Origin: Nocardia grenadensis NBRC 108939
Lineage (GTDB): Bacteria; Actinomycetota; Actinomycetes; Mycobacteriales; Mycobacteriaceae
Assembly (NCBI RefSeq): GCF_001613445.1
Contig: NZ_BDCJ01000024.1
Span: 62,001 to 126,000 of the forward strand
Length of the DNA: 64,000 nt
Reading direction: 5' to 3'
The number at the start of each line of letters is the position of its first letter. The first letter of the stretch is position 1. A model generated the notes under the pieces. It did no database searches. It worked only from the letters and a program-made list of their open reading frames with translations, and was not told where the DNA came from. This document shows positions 17,595 through 27,746 of this stretch, piece after piece. A program made the translations under genes and the position numbers.

Positions 17595-18143
17595 ATGTAT
17601 CGGACCCGAGGCACACTGCTCGGAGTGGTGGCGGCGGTGGCGGCCGCCGGATTGCTCGCCGGCTGCGGCAACGACGACTCGACCGCGACCGGCACCCCGA
17701 CGCTGTCGACTTCGGCCGGCACGACGTCCGCGAGTGCGGCTCCCGCGCCCTCGAGCGAGAGCCCGGCACCGGCGCCCGCGCCGGAGGGCGAAGCGCCCGC
17801 GCCCGAACAGCCGGCCGAGCCCGAGGCGCCGCCGGCCGAGGAGCCGGAGCGTCCTGCCCCGGTCCCGCCGCAGGAAACCGATACCGGGCACCTCGGCGCG
17901 AAGGAGCAGACCTTCGTCGACGAACTGACGAAGCAGGGTGTCACGCCGTCGTCCCCGGATATCGCGCTGAGCATCGGCAACTACGTCTGCCAGGGCGTGG
18001 CCGCCGGGACCTCCGATGCCGATATGGCGACGTTCGTGAACGCGATGGCCGGTTCCGATCCGTCGTTCGATCCCGCGAAGATGCCGGTGGAGCAGGCCGG
18101 GCAGATCTACATCAGCACCGCCAAAGCGCACTACTGCCAGTGA
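17595..18143 (+). CDS. DUF732-domain lipoprotein
   Basis: Predicted lipoprotein of about 182 residues. The signal peptide ends in the lipobox LLAGC (Cys near residue 22). A long Ala/Pro/Glu/Ser-rich linker (about 30-95) probably spans the wall. The C-terminal ~75 residues match the DUF732 pattern common in mycobacteria and nocardiae: FVDELTKQGV, then a Cys in IGNYVCQGVAAG and a final Cys in AKAHYCQ, likely disulphide-bonded. ATG 17595 is chosen because AGGATGG lies just upstream; ATG 17586 overlaps that site. Function unknown. The next gene begins 6 bp downstream, so it is probably co-transcribed with the Culp6-type lipase. Confidence 0.75.
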   Translation: MYRTRGTLLGVVAAVAAAGLLAGCGNDDSTATGTPTLSTSAGTTSASAAPAPSSESPAPAPAPEGEAPAPEQPAEPEAPPAEEPERPAPVPPQETDTGHLGAKEQTFVDELTKQGVTPSSPDIALSIGNYVCQGVAAGTSDADMATFVNAMAGSDPSFDPAKMPVEQAGQIYISTAKAHYCQ

Positions 18144-18149
18144 TAGCCG

Positions 18150-19142
18150 ATGAGTAGAGGACGTACCGGGTCCCGTCGGTCCCGGCCGAAGGGTTGTCTG
18201 ACATTGCTCGCGGTGGGAGTCGTCGGGCTCGTCATCGTGATCCTGCTCTGGTATCTGCTGGCCGGCTGCCTGCGGGAACCCGGGCCGGGCCCGGGTCCCG
18301 AACCGGGGCCGGAGAAGCCGACCAGTCAGCCCGCGAGCTGCCCGGATGTGCAGATGATCTCGGTGCCGGGTACCTGGGAGTCCAGCAGCATCGACGACCC
18401 GTACAACCCGACCGCCAACCCGGCCTCGCTCATGCTCAATGTGAGCAATCCGGTCCGGGCGCAGTTCCCGGAGGGCCGGGTCGACGTCTACACCGTCCCC
18501 TACATCGCGCAGTTCTCCAATCCGGTGGCGATTCCGCCGGACGGTCAGGCCTCATACAACGCCAGCCGCACCGAGGGCAGTCGGCGGACCTTCGATTTCC
18601 TGACCCAGCGCCATGAGGAGTGCCCGCTCACCACCTATGTGCTGGCCGGGTTCTCGCAGGGCGCGGTGATCGTCGGTGATATCGCCGAACAGATCGGCAA
18701 GGGCAACGGTCCGGTACCCGCGGACCGGGTGCTCGGGGTCACCTTGATCGCCGACGGGCGGCGGTCCGGCGAGACCGGTGACGGGCAGCCGATCCAGGTC
18801 GGTACGCCGCCGCCCGGGGTCGGCGCGGAGGTGGCGCTGGCCGGGTTGACGGTCCCCGGGATCACCATGACCGGTGTCCGTAAGGAGGGTTTCGGCGAGT
18901 TGGCCGACCGGGTGTACACGATCTGCGCGCCCGGCGACCTGATCTGCGACGCACCCCGCAATGCGCTGAGTCCGGCCAATATTCTCGGCAGTATCGGCAC
19001 GCTCACGCAGGCCGTGGGCAATCCGGTACACAGCCTCTACCACAACTTCGTTGTCGATCCGAACGGCACGACCGCCACCCAGTGGGCGGCGGACTGGGCG
19101 GTCGGTCTGGTCGGCAGCGCGCCGTCTCCGCCGCACTCGTGA
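18150..19142 (+). CDS. Cutinase-like phospholipase/thioesterase (Culp6, Rv3802c-like)
   Basis: Membrane-anchored cutinase-family hydrolase of 330 residues. In mycobacteria Rv3802c is an essential phospholipase/thioesterase next to pks13-fadD32, linked to mycolate and envelope lipid balance. One N-terminal transmembrane segment (LLAVGVVGLVIVILLWYLLAG) is followed by a Gly-Pro-rich linker and the catalytic domain. Predicted triad: Ser169 (AGFSQGAVIVGD), Asp263 (CAPGDLIC) and His294 (VHSLYHNF). The spacings of 94 and 31 residues match S175/D268/H299 of Rv3802c. The conserved cysteines ASCPDV, EECPLT and ICAPGDLIC are present. The ATG start lies 6 bp after the lipoprotein gene. Confidence 0.92.
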   Translation: MSRGRTGSRRSRPKGCLTLLAVGVVGLVIVILLWYLLAGCLREPGPGPGPEPGPEKPTSQPASCPDVQMISVPGTWESSSIDDPYNPTANPASLMLNVSNPVRAQFPEGRVDVYTVPYIAQFSNPVAIPPDGQASYNASRTEGSRRTFDFLTQRHEECPLTTYVLAGFSQGAVIVGDIAEQIGKGNGPVPADRVLGVTLIADGRRSGETGDGQPIQVGTPPPGVGAEVALAGLTVPGITMTGVRKEGFGELADRVYTICAPGDLICDAPRNALSPANILGSIGTLTQAVGNPVHSLYHNFVVDPNGTTATQWAADWAVGLVGSAPSPPHS

Positions 19143-19229
19143 TCCGCGGATTCGGCCCGGATGTCGCCGTGGCGGCCGTCTTGTGACAATTCACCGCAGT
19201 CAGCGTGTTCCTCGCTGCCTGGCAGGCTG

Positions 19230-19235
19230 TAAAGT
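19230..19235 (+). promoter_or_regulatory. Possible -10 box of the LLM oxidoreductase gene
   Basis: TAAAGT lies about 78 bp before the start codon in an otherwise gene-free 170-bp gap. No clear -35 partner is visible, so this is tentative. Confidence 0.25.
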
Positions 19236-19312
19236 GCGCTGGTGATCGCGCCATCCCGGGCCCTGCGCCGGCACGGGATGCGCAGACTTCCGATATCCAG
19301 GAGCATGAGTTC

Positions 19313-20332
19313 ATGACAGAAGCCGCCGCACCGGTGGATGAGTTGAGCGCGCTGGGCACTCGGCTGCGTAAGTTCCGCTTCGCGGCCGCGGGTGAGGGAA
19401 ACAAGCAGGAGGGCGGCGCCCGCAAGTTCATCCAGACGGCGCAGCAGGCCGAGGAGTACGGCTACGACACCTTCGTGGTGCCGGATCATCTCGGTGACCA
19501 GATCGGCCCGATCGCGGCCCTGGGTGCGCTGACCCAGGCCACCGATCGGATCCGCCTCGGTACTTCCGTGCTGGCCAACGGTTTTCGGCACCCCGTGGTG
19601 CTGGCCAAGGATCTGGCCACCATCGATGTGCTGTCGAAGGGCCGGCTCGAGGTGGGGATCGGGGCCGGCTGGAAGGCCGACGAGTTCGCGGCCGCCGGGC
19701 TGGACTACGACCGGCCCGGGGTGCGTCTGGCCAAACTCGACGAAACACTGACCATTCTCGACACGCTGCTGCGTGGTCAGGAATGCACTTTCGAAGGCAA
19801 GTACTACCAGGTGCAGGGTGTCAAGGGGACCCCACGGCCGCGGCAGGGCCCGCGGCCGCCGCTGTGTACCGGCGGTGGCGGTCCCCGGATGCTGAAACTC
19901 GCCGCGAAGCACGCCGACATCATCTCGATCGTTCCGGTCACCACGTCGAACGGTAAAGGTCTGCTCTCGGGGATCACCTTGGAGAAGACCATCGAGAAGG
20001 TGAACCTGATCAAGGAGGCCGCCGGCGACCGGTTCGAGCAGATCGAGCTGAACTGGGCGATCACGGCCATCGTCATCACCGACGACCGGGAGAAGACCGC
20101 CGAAATGGCGCTCTCGGCCATCGAGCGCGGGTTGCATCCCGACCTGGAAGTCGACGTGAAACTTTCGGTCGAGGAGATCCTGAGCTCGCCGTATGTGGCG
20201 ATCGGCACGTTCGAGGAGATCGCCGACCAGATGCGCCGTGTGCGGCAGCTCACCGGTATGTCCTATGTGGGGATATTCCCCACCCAGATGGACGCATTCG
20301 CGCCGGTGATTCCCTTGCTCCGGGAGGAGTGA
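19313..20332 (+). CDS. LLM-class F420-dependent oxidoreductase
   Basis: Luciferase-like TIM-barrel protein of 339 residues, probably using coenzyme F420. Family features: FIQTAQQAEEYGYDTFVVPDH near the N-terminus, LGTSVLANGFRHPVVLAKDLATIDVLS, and GIGAGW(K)ADEFAAAGLDY. The C-terminal half shows MLKLAAKHADIISIVPV. The substrate is unknown. ATG 19313 has AGGAG 9 bp upstream and gives a normal N-terminus; the frame is open further upstream but without a ribosome-binding site. It sits between culp6 and fadD32, a position with no counterpart in M. tuberculosis, so a link to mycolate metabolism is possible but not shown. Confidence 0.85.
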   Translation: MTEAAAPVDELSALGTRLRKFRFAAAGEGNKQEGGARKFIQTAQQAEEYGYDTFVVPDHLGDQIGPIAALGALTQATDRIRLGTSVLANGFRHPVVLAKDLATIDVLSKGRLEVGIGAGWKADEFAAAGLDYDRPGVRLAKLDETLTILDTLLRGQECTFEGKYYQVQGVKGTPRPRQGPRPPLCTGGGGPRMLKLAAKHADIISIVPVTTSNGKGLLSGITLEKTIEKVNLIKEAAGDRFEQIELNWAITAIVITDDREKTAEMALSAIERGLHPDLEVDVKLSVEEILSSPYVAIGTFEEIADQMRRVRQLTGMSYVGIFPTQMDAFAPVIPLLREE

Positions 20333-20519
20333 GAAGCTCGTCTCTGTAACATGTCTCTGGTTTGAGAACATCTAGCCGATAGCGGTCACCGCGCAGACCG
20401 CACCCAGAACCCGCAGGGTCGGTTCTCGAATGGAGAGCGCCCGTGGCGAAAGCGAGTCGGGGCCACACAGTAAATAACGGCAATCGTGCCGTTGCCGCGT
20501 GCGCCTCGGAGGAGAAGGA

Positions 20520-22430
20520 ATGGACGAGACTTTCGACGACTACCTGGACGAGAACGGGAACATCACCATTCCCGATGATCGCACCCTGGTCGACCACGTC
20601 GAGAAGCACACCCGTAACGACGCGACCACCTTGGCGTACCGCTACATCGATTACTCGCGCGAGCGCGATGGCGAGGTACACGAGCTGACGTGGCAACAGT
20701 TCGGGGTCCGGCTGCGCGCGGTGGCCGGTCGCCTGCAGCAGGTCACCAGTCCCGGTGACCGAGTGGCGGTCCTCGCGCCGCAGGGACTCGACTATGTGAT
20801 CTCATTCTTTGCCGCCATCTACGCGGGCACGATCGCGGTGCCGCTGTTCGATCCGGACGAACCGGGCCATACCGACCGGCTGCACGCGGTACTGGGTGAT
20901 TGCAAACCGTCGGCCATCCTCACCGCCAGTTCGGCGGCGTCCGGCGTGCGCCAGTTCTTCCGGGGGCTGCCCGCCGCGCAGCGGCCGCGCATCATCGCCG
21001 TGGACGCGATTCCGGACAGTGTCGGTGACAGCTGGTCGCGCCCGGATATCGCGGTGGACGATATCGCCTATCTGCAGTACACCTCGGGTTCCACCCGGAC
21101 CCCCGCCGGTGTGGAGATCACCCACCGCGCCGTGGGCACCAACCTGCTGCAGATGGTCGACGCCATCAACCTCGACTGGAACTCCCGCGGTGTCACCTGG
21201 CTGCCGCTGTTCCACGATATGGGTCTGCTGACGGTGATCCTGCCGGCCGTGGGCGGCAAGTTCATCACCATCATGTCGCCGGCGTCGTTCGTGCGGCGGC
21301 CGTACCGGTGGATCAAGGAGCTGGCGGCTGCCTCCGACGGTGCGGGCACCTTCGCCGCCGCCCCGAACTTCGCCTTCGAGCACGCGGCCGTGCGCGGTCT
21401 GCCCAAGAACGGTGAATCGCTGGACCTGTCCAATGTGATCGGCCTGATCAACGGCAGTGAGCCGGTGACCACCTCGTCGATGAAGAAGTTCAACGACGCG
21501 TTCGCGCCCTACGGGCTGCCGAAGACGGCCATCAAACCGTGCTACGGCATGGCCGAGGCCACCCTGTTCGTCTCGGCGACCAAGGCCGAGGACGAGGCCA
21601 AGGTCACCTATGTGGACCGCACCGAGCTCAATGCCGGGCGCATGGTGCGGGTCGAGCAGGACTCCGAGAACGCGATCGCACAGGTGAGCTGCGGCTATGT
21701 GGCGAAATCCCAGTGGGCGGTGATCGTCGATCCGGAATCGGTCGACGGTGACGCCCGGGAGCAGCCGGACGGCCATGTGGGCGAGATCTGGCTGCACGGC
21801 AACAATATGGGCATCGGGTACTGGGGCCGGGCGGCGGAAACCGCGGCGACCTTCCAGAACAAGATCGTCACCCCGCTGGCGGAGGGTAGCCACGCCGCGG
21901 GTACCACGCCCGATGCGTACTGGATGCGGACCGGCGATTACGGCGTGTATTTCGACAACGAGCTCTACATCACCGGCCGGGTCAAGGACCTGGTGATCGT
22001 CGACGGACGCAACCACTACCCGCAGGACCTCGAGTTCTCCGCGCAGGAGGCCAGCAGTGCGCTGCGGCCGGGCTTCGTCGCGGCGTTCTCGGTACCGGCC
22101 AACCAGTTGCCGGCCGAGGTGTTCGCGCAGGGCAGTCACTCGGGTCTGAAGTTCGACGCCGACGACGCCTCCGAGCAGCTGGTGGTCGTGGCCGAGCGCG
22201 GCCCGGGCGCCGGTAAGGCGGATCCGCTGCCGATCGCCGACGCGGTTCGAGCCTCGATCTCGCAGCGGCACGGTGTGACAGTGCGCGATCTGCTCCTGGT
22301 GCCGGCGGGTTCCATTCCGCGTACGTCCAGCGGCAAGATCGCCCGGCGTGCCTGTAAGGCCGCCTATGTCGAGGGCACCCTGCGGGGCGGTTACACCCAG
22401 CAGGCGTTCCCGGACGCGCCCGAGGAATAG
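20520..22430 (+). CDS. fadD32: Long-chain fatty acyl-AMP ligase FadD32
   Basis: Activates meromycolic acid as acyl-adenylate and loads it on the N-terminal ACP of Pks13. A 636-residue acyl-AMP ligase. The adenylate-forming motif YLQYTSGSTRTPAGVEITH lies at about 180-200, the Ala/Gly-rich GSEPVTTSSMKKFNDAF and YGMAEATLFVSAT follow, and the hinge TGRVKDLVIVDGRNHYPQDLE carries the A8 motif. The C-terminal SGKIARRACK has the conserved Lys. ATG 20520 is preceded by GGAGGAGAAGGA, the strongest ribosome-binding site in this part of the window. It is followed by pks13 after 108 bp. Confidence 0.97.
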   Translation: MDETFDDYLDENGNITIPDDRTLVDHVEKHTRNDATTLAYRYIDYSRERDGEVHELTWQQFGVRLRAVAGRLQQVTSPGDRVAVLAPQGLDYVISFFAAIYAGTIAVPLFDPDEPGHTDRLHAVLGDCKPSAILTASSAASGVRQFFRGLPAAQRPRIIAVDAIPDSVGDSWSRPDIAVDDIAYLQYTSGSTRTPAGVEITHRAVGTNLLQMVDAINLDWNSRGVTWLPLFHDMGLLTVILPAVGGKFITIMSPASFVRRPYRWIKELAAASDGAGTFAAAPNFAFEHAAVRGLPKNGESLDLSNVIGLINGSEPVTTSSMKKFNDAFAPYGLPKTAIKPCYGMAEATLFVSATKAEDEAKVTYVDRTELNAGRMVRVEQDSENAIAQVSCGYVAKSQWAVIVDPESVDGDAREQPDGHVGEIWLHGNNMGIGYWGRAAETAATFQNKIVTPLAEGSHAAGTTPDAYWMRTGDYGVYFDNELYITGRVKDLVIVDGRNHYPQDLEFSAQEASSALRPGFVAAFSVPANQLPAEVFAQGSHSGLKFDADDASEQLVVVAERGPGAGKADPLPIADAVRASISQRHGVTVRDLLLVPAGSIPRTSSGKIARRACKAAYVEGTLRGGYTQQAFPDAPEE

Positions 22431-22524
22431 CCCGACAACCGAGCCGGGTCGCGGCCTCGAGTGAGCGAAGCGCCCATCCACCACAGCGATGCGAGGCTGC
22501 TGCCGGGCACCGCGTAAAGACAGG

Positions 22525-22530
22525 TAGCTT
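22525..22530 (+). promoter_or_regulatory. -10 box for a leaderless pks13 transcript
   Basis: TAGCTT ends 8 bp before the ATG of pks13, and no Shine-Dalgarno sequence intervenes. pks13 may therefore have its own start in addition to read-through from fadD32. Confidence 0.4.
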
Positions 22531-22538
22531 GAGGACTG

Positions 22539-25500
22539 ATGGCTGAGAACGAGGGCATGTCGCCGGAGACGACCGAGAACCTTTCCGCCGCGGAGGGCCG
22601 CGCCGCCGGGGCCGGCGACGCGCCCGCGGCCGGCGAATCCACCCCGGGCACCGAACTCTCGGTCGCCGAGCTGCGGGAATGGTTGCGGCGTTGGGTCGCC
22701 GAGGCTACCGGGCAGTCGGTCGACAAAATCACCGTGGACCGTCCGATGGAGGAGTTCGGACTGGCTTCCCGGGACGCGCTCGCGCTGGGGGGTGAGATCG
22801 AGGAACTCACCGGTGTGGTGTTGAACGCGACCGTGGTGTACCAACACCCGACCATCGCCTCGCTGGCCGACGTCATCGTCAACGGCCCGCCGGAGCTCAC
22901 CGCCGAGGCCACCGACGACCAGTTCTATACCGCCGGATACGCACCGGGAGACGCGCACGATATCGCCATCGTGGGCCTGTCGACCCGGCTGCCCGGCGCG
23001 GGCGACACCCCGGAGTCGACCTGGGAATTCCTGATCAACGGTGGGGACGCCATTCGCGATCTGCCCGAGGGCCGGTGGGCGGAGTTCCTGAGCGAACCGC
23101 AGTTGGCGCAGGCAGTGGCCGAGGGCAATACTCGCGGCGGGTATCTGGACCAGGACGTCGTCACCGGATTCGACGCCGAGTTCTTCGCCATGTCGCCGGT
23201 CGAGGTCGAGCGGATCGACCCGCAGCAGCGGCTCATCATGGAACTCACCTGGGAGGCGCTCGAGCACGCCCGGATCCCGGCCAGTGACCTGCGCGGTGAG
23301 TCGGTCGGTGTGTATATCGGTACCTCCACCACCGACTTCCAGCTGGTCGCCGCGATGAGCCTGGGTGAGACCGATCCGAACGTCCCCGCTTCGGCGGAGG
23401 GCTACAAGATCACCGGCAGTGCCAGCAGCATCATCGCCAACCGCGTGTCCTACTTCTACGATTTCCGCGGCCCTTCGGTCGCGGTGGATACCGCTTGCTC
23501 CTCGACCCTGGTCGCGGTGCACCAGGCCGTGCAGGCGCTGCGCGCCGGTGACGCCGACGTGGCGCTGGCCGGCGGGGTGAACATGCTGCTCATGCCGATG
23601 ACCACGCTCGGTTTCGACAAGATCGGCGCGGTGGCGAAGGACGGTCGGATCAAGGCGTTCTCTTCCGACGCGGACGGGATGGTTCGCTCCGAGGGTGCCG
23701 GGCTGATAGTGCTCAAACGGCTCGCCGACGCCGAACGCGACAACGACAACATCCTCGCGGTGGTCAAGGGCTCCGCCGTGAACAGCGACGGCCGGTCCAA
23801 CGGGCTGCTCGCGCCGAATCCCGACGCCCAGGCCGATGTACTGCGCCGCGCCTACCGTGATGCCGGTATCGTGCCCTCCACCGTCGACTACATCGAGGCC
23901 CACGGCACCGGCACCCTGGTCGGCGACCCCCTCGAGGCCCAGGCGCTGGGCCAGGTGGTCGGTGCCGGTCGCGCCGCCGACGCACCCGTGCTGCTGGGTT
24001 CGGCGAAAACCAATTTCGGCCATCTGGAATCCGGAGCGGGCGCGGCGAGCTTGGCGAAGGTGCTCCTGGCGTTCCAGCACGATGTGCTGCCCGCCACGAT
24101 CAACTACGCGGGTCCGAACCCTTACATCCCGTTCGAGCAGGCCCGGTTGAAGGTCGTCGACGAGCCGACTCCGTTCCCGCGCTACAGCGGTACCGCCACG
24201 GTCGGTATCTCCGGTTTCGGTTTCGGCGGGACCAATGCGCACGTGGTGCTGCAGGAGTACGTGCCCGCCGTGCCGGTGGAGGTCTCCGAGCCCTTCGTAC
24301 CGGACGCGGACAGCGACACGCTGGACGTGGTGAGCACCGATGTGGTCGCCGAGGCCGAGGCGGTAGCCGCCGACGCCGCTCCCGAGCCCGAGTGGTCGGC
24401 CGACCGTGCCGAGCCGCTGCCGGTGATCCTGGCCGTCTCCGCCTATCTGCCGTCGCGCCGCCGCCAGGCCGCTGCGGACCTGGCCGACTGGCTGGAAACC
24501 GAAGCGGGACAGCGGACTCCGCTCGTGGACGTGGCCCGGTCGCTGGCCCGGCGCAGCCACTGGCGTTCGCGCGGTGTGGTGCTGGCCTCCGATCACGCCG
24601 AGGCCGTGGCCGGACTGCGGGCGATCGCCGCCGGCAAACCGGGCCAGGGCGTTTTCACCGCCGATGCCCCGGCCGCGCAGGGACCCATGTGGGTGATGGC
24701 CGGGTTCGGCGCCCAGCACCGGAAGATGGGCAAACAGCTCTACCAGGAGAACGCGATCTTCCGGCGCACCGTCGACGAGGTCGACGAACTCGTGCAGGAC
24801 GAGGCCGGGTACTCGGTGCGCGAGATGATCCTCGACGACGGCCAGGACTACGACGTGGGCACCTCCCAGGTCGGTATCTTCACCATCCAACTCGGTCTGG
24901 CCGCGCTGCTGCGGGCGCACGGCGCGGAACCCGCGGCCGTGGTCGGGCACTCCATGGGCGAGGTGGCCGGTGCCTACATCTGCGGCGGCCTGTCGCTGGA
25001 GGACGCGGTGCGCGTCATCTGCGCGCGGTCGCGGTTGATGGGCGAGGGCGAGCAGATGCTTTCCGACGCCGATGTGCGCAATATGGCACTGGTCGAGATG
25101 AGTGCCGACGAGGTCGCCGCACTGCTGCCGGAATTTCCCGATGTCGAGGTCGCGGTGTACGCCGCACCGACCAATACGGTGATCGGTGGTCCGGTCGACC
25201 AGGTCTCGGCGATTGTCGGCCGGGTGGAGGAAGCCGGTAAATTCGCCCGCGTCCTGCAGACCAAGGGCGCCGGGCACACCTCCCAGATGGACCCGCTGCT
25301 GGGCGAACTGGCCGCCGAACTGGCCGGTATCGAGCCCACGAAGCCGAAGGTCGGCTTGTACTCCACGGTCGACAAGGAGCAGTACTACGTGCCCGGCCAC
25401 GACCCGGTGCACACCGAGGACTACTGGGTGAAGAACATGCGGCACAGCGTGTACTTCACCAACGCGGTACGACTCGCGGTCGATTCCGGCATCACTACGT

Positions 25501-27746
25501 TCCTGGAGCTGGCGCCGAACTCGGTGGCGCTGATGCAGGTGCTGGGCACCACCTTCGCCGCCGGGCTCCCCGACGCGCAGCTGATTCCGACGCTCAAGCG
25601 CAAGGAAGACGAATCGGCCGGTGTCATCGCCGCGCTGGCGCAGCTGTACGTGCACGGCCATGCGGTCGACCTGGGCTCACTGGTACCGGCCGGGCCGTAC
25701 GCCGATATCCCGCGTACCGCGTTCGTCCGGAAACCGTACTGGCCCAAGATGAGTGGCTTCTCGGCCGGTGGGAACGCCCGGGTACCGGGTGCGTCGGTCG
25801 CGCTGCCGGACGGCCGGCACGTCTGGGAGGTCCGGGCCGCGTCGGTCGACGATCTGCCCACGCTGGTGCGTTCGGCCGCGACCCAGGTACTCGCGGATGT
25901 GAATCCGGGCGCGAGTATCGCGCACGCGCCGCTGCCCGCCACCGGCACACTCGTCACAACGCTGACCCCGCATCCGGGTGGCGCGTCCATCCAGGTGCAC
26001 GCGCGCGACGGTGCGCAGTTCCGGCTGCTGTTCGACGCGGTGGTCACCTCCGGTGCCGCGCTGCCGGCGCCCGCCGAACCGGCCCCCGCCGCGCCCACGC
26101 ACACCGAACCCGAGGCCGTCGAAACGGCCATCGACACCGCCGGTTCCGGTGACCGCTGGAATCCGGACAGCGGTCAGACGGTGGAGGAGCGGCTGGCGCT
26201 GATCGTCGCCGAATCCATGGGTTACTCGGTCGAGGATCTGCCGATGGAGATCCCGCTCATGGAACTCGGGCTGGACTCCCTGATGGCCATGCGGATCAAG
26301 AACCGGGTCGAATACGAGTTCGATATCCCGCAGTTGCAGGTCTCCGCGGTTCGCGACGCCAGCCTGCACGAGGTCGGCAAGGTGCTCCGCTACGCGATCG
26401 AGCACCGCGACGAGGTCCAGGCGATGGCCGACCAGCAGGCCAGTGGGGAATCGGGCGCGCTCAGCGTGGACGACGATTTCGTGAACGCCGCCAAGGCCGC
26501 CATGGAGGCCGGGGAGGACCCGGTCGCCGCGCTGAACCAGGGGACGGGCGCTTCGGAAACCCCGGCTGCTGCGCCGGCCCCTGCCGCGCCGAAGGCCGAA
26601 CCGGCCGCGGGTGCCGCGCTCTTCGGCGGCGGGGCCGCGGGGTCGGACGAGGACAATGTTCCGCCACGTGACGCTGCCGAGCGCCTCACCTATGCGACCT
26701 GGGCCACCATCACCGGCGAATCGGCCGGGGGGATCTTCAATACCCTTCCGATCCTGGACGAGGACACCGCGGAGAAGCTCGCCGCCCGTCTCACCGAGCG
26801 GGTGGGCGCGGAGGTCACCGTCGACGATGTGCTCGATTCGGAGACCATCGAACAGCTCGCCGATGTGGTGCGCACCTTGCAGGACAGCGGTGCCGATGTC
26901 GACGGCTTCGTCCGTCCCATCCGGGCGCGGGGCGAGAACTCCGATGCAGTACCCGTGTTCGTCTTCCATCCCGCCGGCGGAAACACCCTGGTCTACGAGC
27001 CACTGCTGAAGCGGCTGCCCGAAGGCACGCCGATGTACGGGTTCGAGCGGGTCGACGGTGCGATCGAAGAACGGGCTCGAGAGTACGTACCGGAACTGCG
27101 CAAGCTCCAGGGCGACGGACCCTATGTCCTCTACGGCTGGTCGCTGGGCGCGGTCCTGGCGATGGCGGTCGCGCAGATCCTCCGTGCCGAGGGTGCCGAT
27201 GTGCGCCTGGTGGGCCTGATCGACCTCGCGATCCCCGCCCAGCCGGAGGACAACAGCCCGCAGGAGCGGCTGGAGCGTATGCGGCGCTATCAGGTGTTCG
27301 CCAAGAAGACCTTCAATGTCGCCGGTGAACTCGACGACGACCAGCTCCGTGAACTGGCCGACTCCTCCGAGGAGGAGCAGTTCAAGATGATCACCGACCT
27401 GATCAGGATGACCGGGGCCAAGATCCCGGGTGGAGTACTCGAACACCAGAAGACCTCGTGGATCGAGAACCGCGCGCTGCAGCGGGTCCAGCCCACGCAC
27501 TACGAGGGCGATGTGGTGCTCTATCTGGCCGACCGCTACCACGACGGCGCGATCGAGCTCGAACCCCGCTATGCCGAGCGCCGGCCCAACGGCGGCTGGG
27601 ACGAGTACCTCCCCAACCTGGAGATCGTGCACATCCCCGGCGACCACCTCCAAATCATCGATGAACCGAGGATCGGCCGAATCGGTACAGACCTGACCGC
27701 TAAACTCGACCGGATCACTTCGAGCGCGGCCAGGAAAGGGAGCTAG
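22539..27746 (+). CDS. pks13: Polyketide synthase Pks13, mycolic acid condensase
   Basis: Performs the Claisen-type condensation of the meromycolyl chain with carboxyacyl-CoA to make the mycolate backbone and releases it to trehalose. The 1735 residues match the family. Domains in order: N-terminal ACP (Ser77 in GLASRDAL), ketosynthase (Cys320 in DTACSS, His455 in EAHGTGT, His495 in KTNFGHLE), acyltransferase (Ser805 in GHSMGE), C-terminal ACP (Ser1247 in GLDSLMAM) and thioesterase (Ser1535 in YGWSLGAV). An Ala/Pro-rich linker precedes the TE. All catalytic residues are intact. Its stop overlaps the accD4 start by one base (TAGTG). Confidence 0.98.
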   Translation: MAENEGMSPETTENLSAAEGRAAGAGDAPAAGESTPGTELSVAELREWLRRWVAEATGQSVDKITVDRPMEEFGLASRDALALGGEIEELTGVVLNATVVYQHPTIASLADVIVNGPPELTAEATDDQFYTAGYAPGDAHDIAIVGLSTRLPGAGDTPESTWEFLINGGDAIRDLPEGRWAEFLSEPQLAQAVAEGNTRGGYLDQDVVTGFDAEFFAMSPVEVERIDPQQRLIMELTWEALEHARIPASDLRGESVGVYIGTSTTDFQLVAAMSLGETDPNVPASAEGYKITGSASSIIANRVSYFYDFRGPSVAVDTACSSTLVAVHQAVQALRAGDADVALAGGVNMLLMPMTTLGFDKIGAVAKDGRIKAFSSDADGMVRSEGAGLIVLKRLADAERDNDNILAVVKGSAVNSDGRSNGLLAPNPDAQADVLRRAYRDAGIVPSTVDYIEAHGTGTLVGDPLEAQALGQVVGAGRAADAPVLLGSAKTNFGHLESGAGAASLAKVLLAFQHDVLPATINYAGPNPYIPFEQARLKVVDEPTPFPRYSGTATVGISGFGFGGTNAHVVLQEYVPAVPVEVSEPFVPDADSDTLDVVSTDVVAEAEAVAADAAPEPEWSADRAEPLPVILAVSAYLPSRRRQAAADLADWLETEAGQRTPLVDVARSLARRSHWRSRGVVLASDHAEAVAGLRAIAAGKPGQGVFTADAPAAQGPMWVMAGFGAQHRKMGKQLYQENAIFRRTVDEVDELVQDEAGYSVREMILDDGQDYDVGTSQVGIFTIQLGLAALLRAHGAEPAAVVGHSMGEVAGAYICGGLSLEDAVRVICARSRLMGEGEQMLSDADVRNMALVEMSADEVAALLPEFPDVEVAVYAAPTNTVIGGPVDQVSAIVGRVEEAGKFARVLQTKGAGHTSQMDPLLGELAAELAGIEPTKPKVGLYSTVDKEQYYVPGHDPVHTEDYWVKNMRHSVYFTNAVRLAVDSGITTFLELAPNSVALMQVLGTTFAAGLPDAQLIPTLKRKEDESAGVIAALAQLYVHGHAVDLGSLVPAGPYADIPRTAFVRKPYWPKMSGFSAGGNARVPGASVALPDGRHVWEVRAASVDDLPTLVRSAATQVLADVNPGASIAHAPLPATGTLVTTLTPHPGGASIQVHARDGAQFRLLFDAVVTSGAALPAPAEPAPAAPTHTEPEAVETAIDTAGSGDRWNPDSGQTVEERLALIVAESMGYSVEDLPMEIPLMELGLDSLMAMRIKNRVEYEFDIPQLQVSAVRDASLHEVGKVLRYAIEHRDEVQAMADQQASGESGALSVDDDFVNAAKAAMEAGEDPVAALNQGTGASETPAAAPAPAAPKAEPAAGAALFGGGAAGSDEDNVPPRDAAERLTYATWATITGESAGGIFNTLPILDEDTAEKLAARLTERVGAEVTVDDVLDSETIEQLADVVRTLQDSGADVDGFVRPIRARGENSDAVPVFVFHPAGGNTLVYEPLLKRLPEGTPMYGFERVDGAIEERAREYVPELRKLQGDGPYVLYGWSLGAVLAMAVAQILRAEGADVRLVGLIDLAIPAQPEDNSPQERLERMRRYQVFAKKTFNVAGELDDDQLRELADSSEEEQFKMITDLIRMTGAKIPGGVLEHQKTSWIENRALQRVQPTHYEGDVVLYLADRYHDGAIELEPRYAERRPNGGWDEYLPNLEIVHIPGDHLQIIDEPRIGRIGTDLTAKLDRITSSAARKGS

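Noticed and set aside
20802..25661. Very long open frame (1619 codons) on the minus strand opposite fadD32 and pks13
   Set aside because: Shadow frame caused by third-position GC bias. It is antisense to intact, fully motif-supported genes, and its composition (Arg/His/Gly/Gln-rich) is not protein-like.
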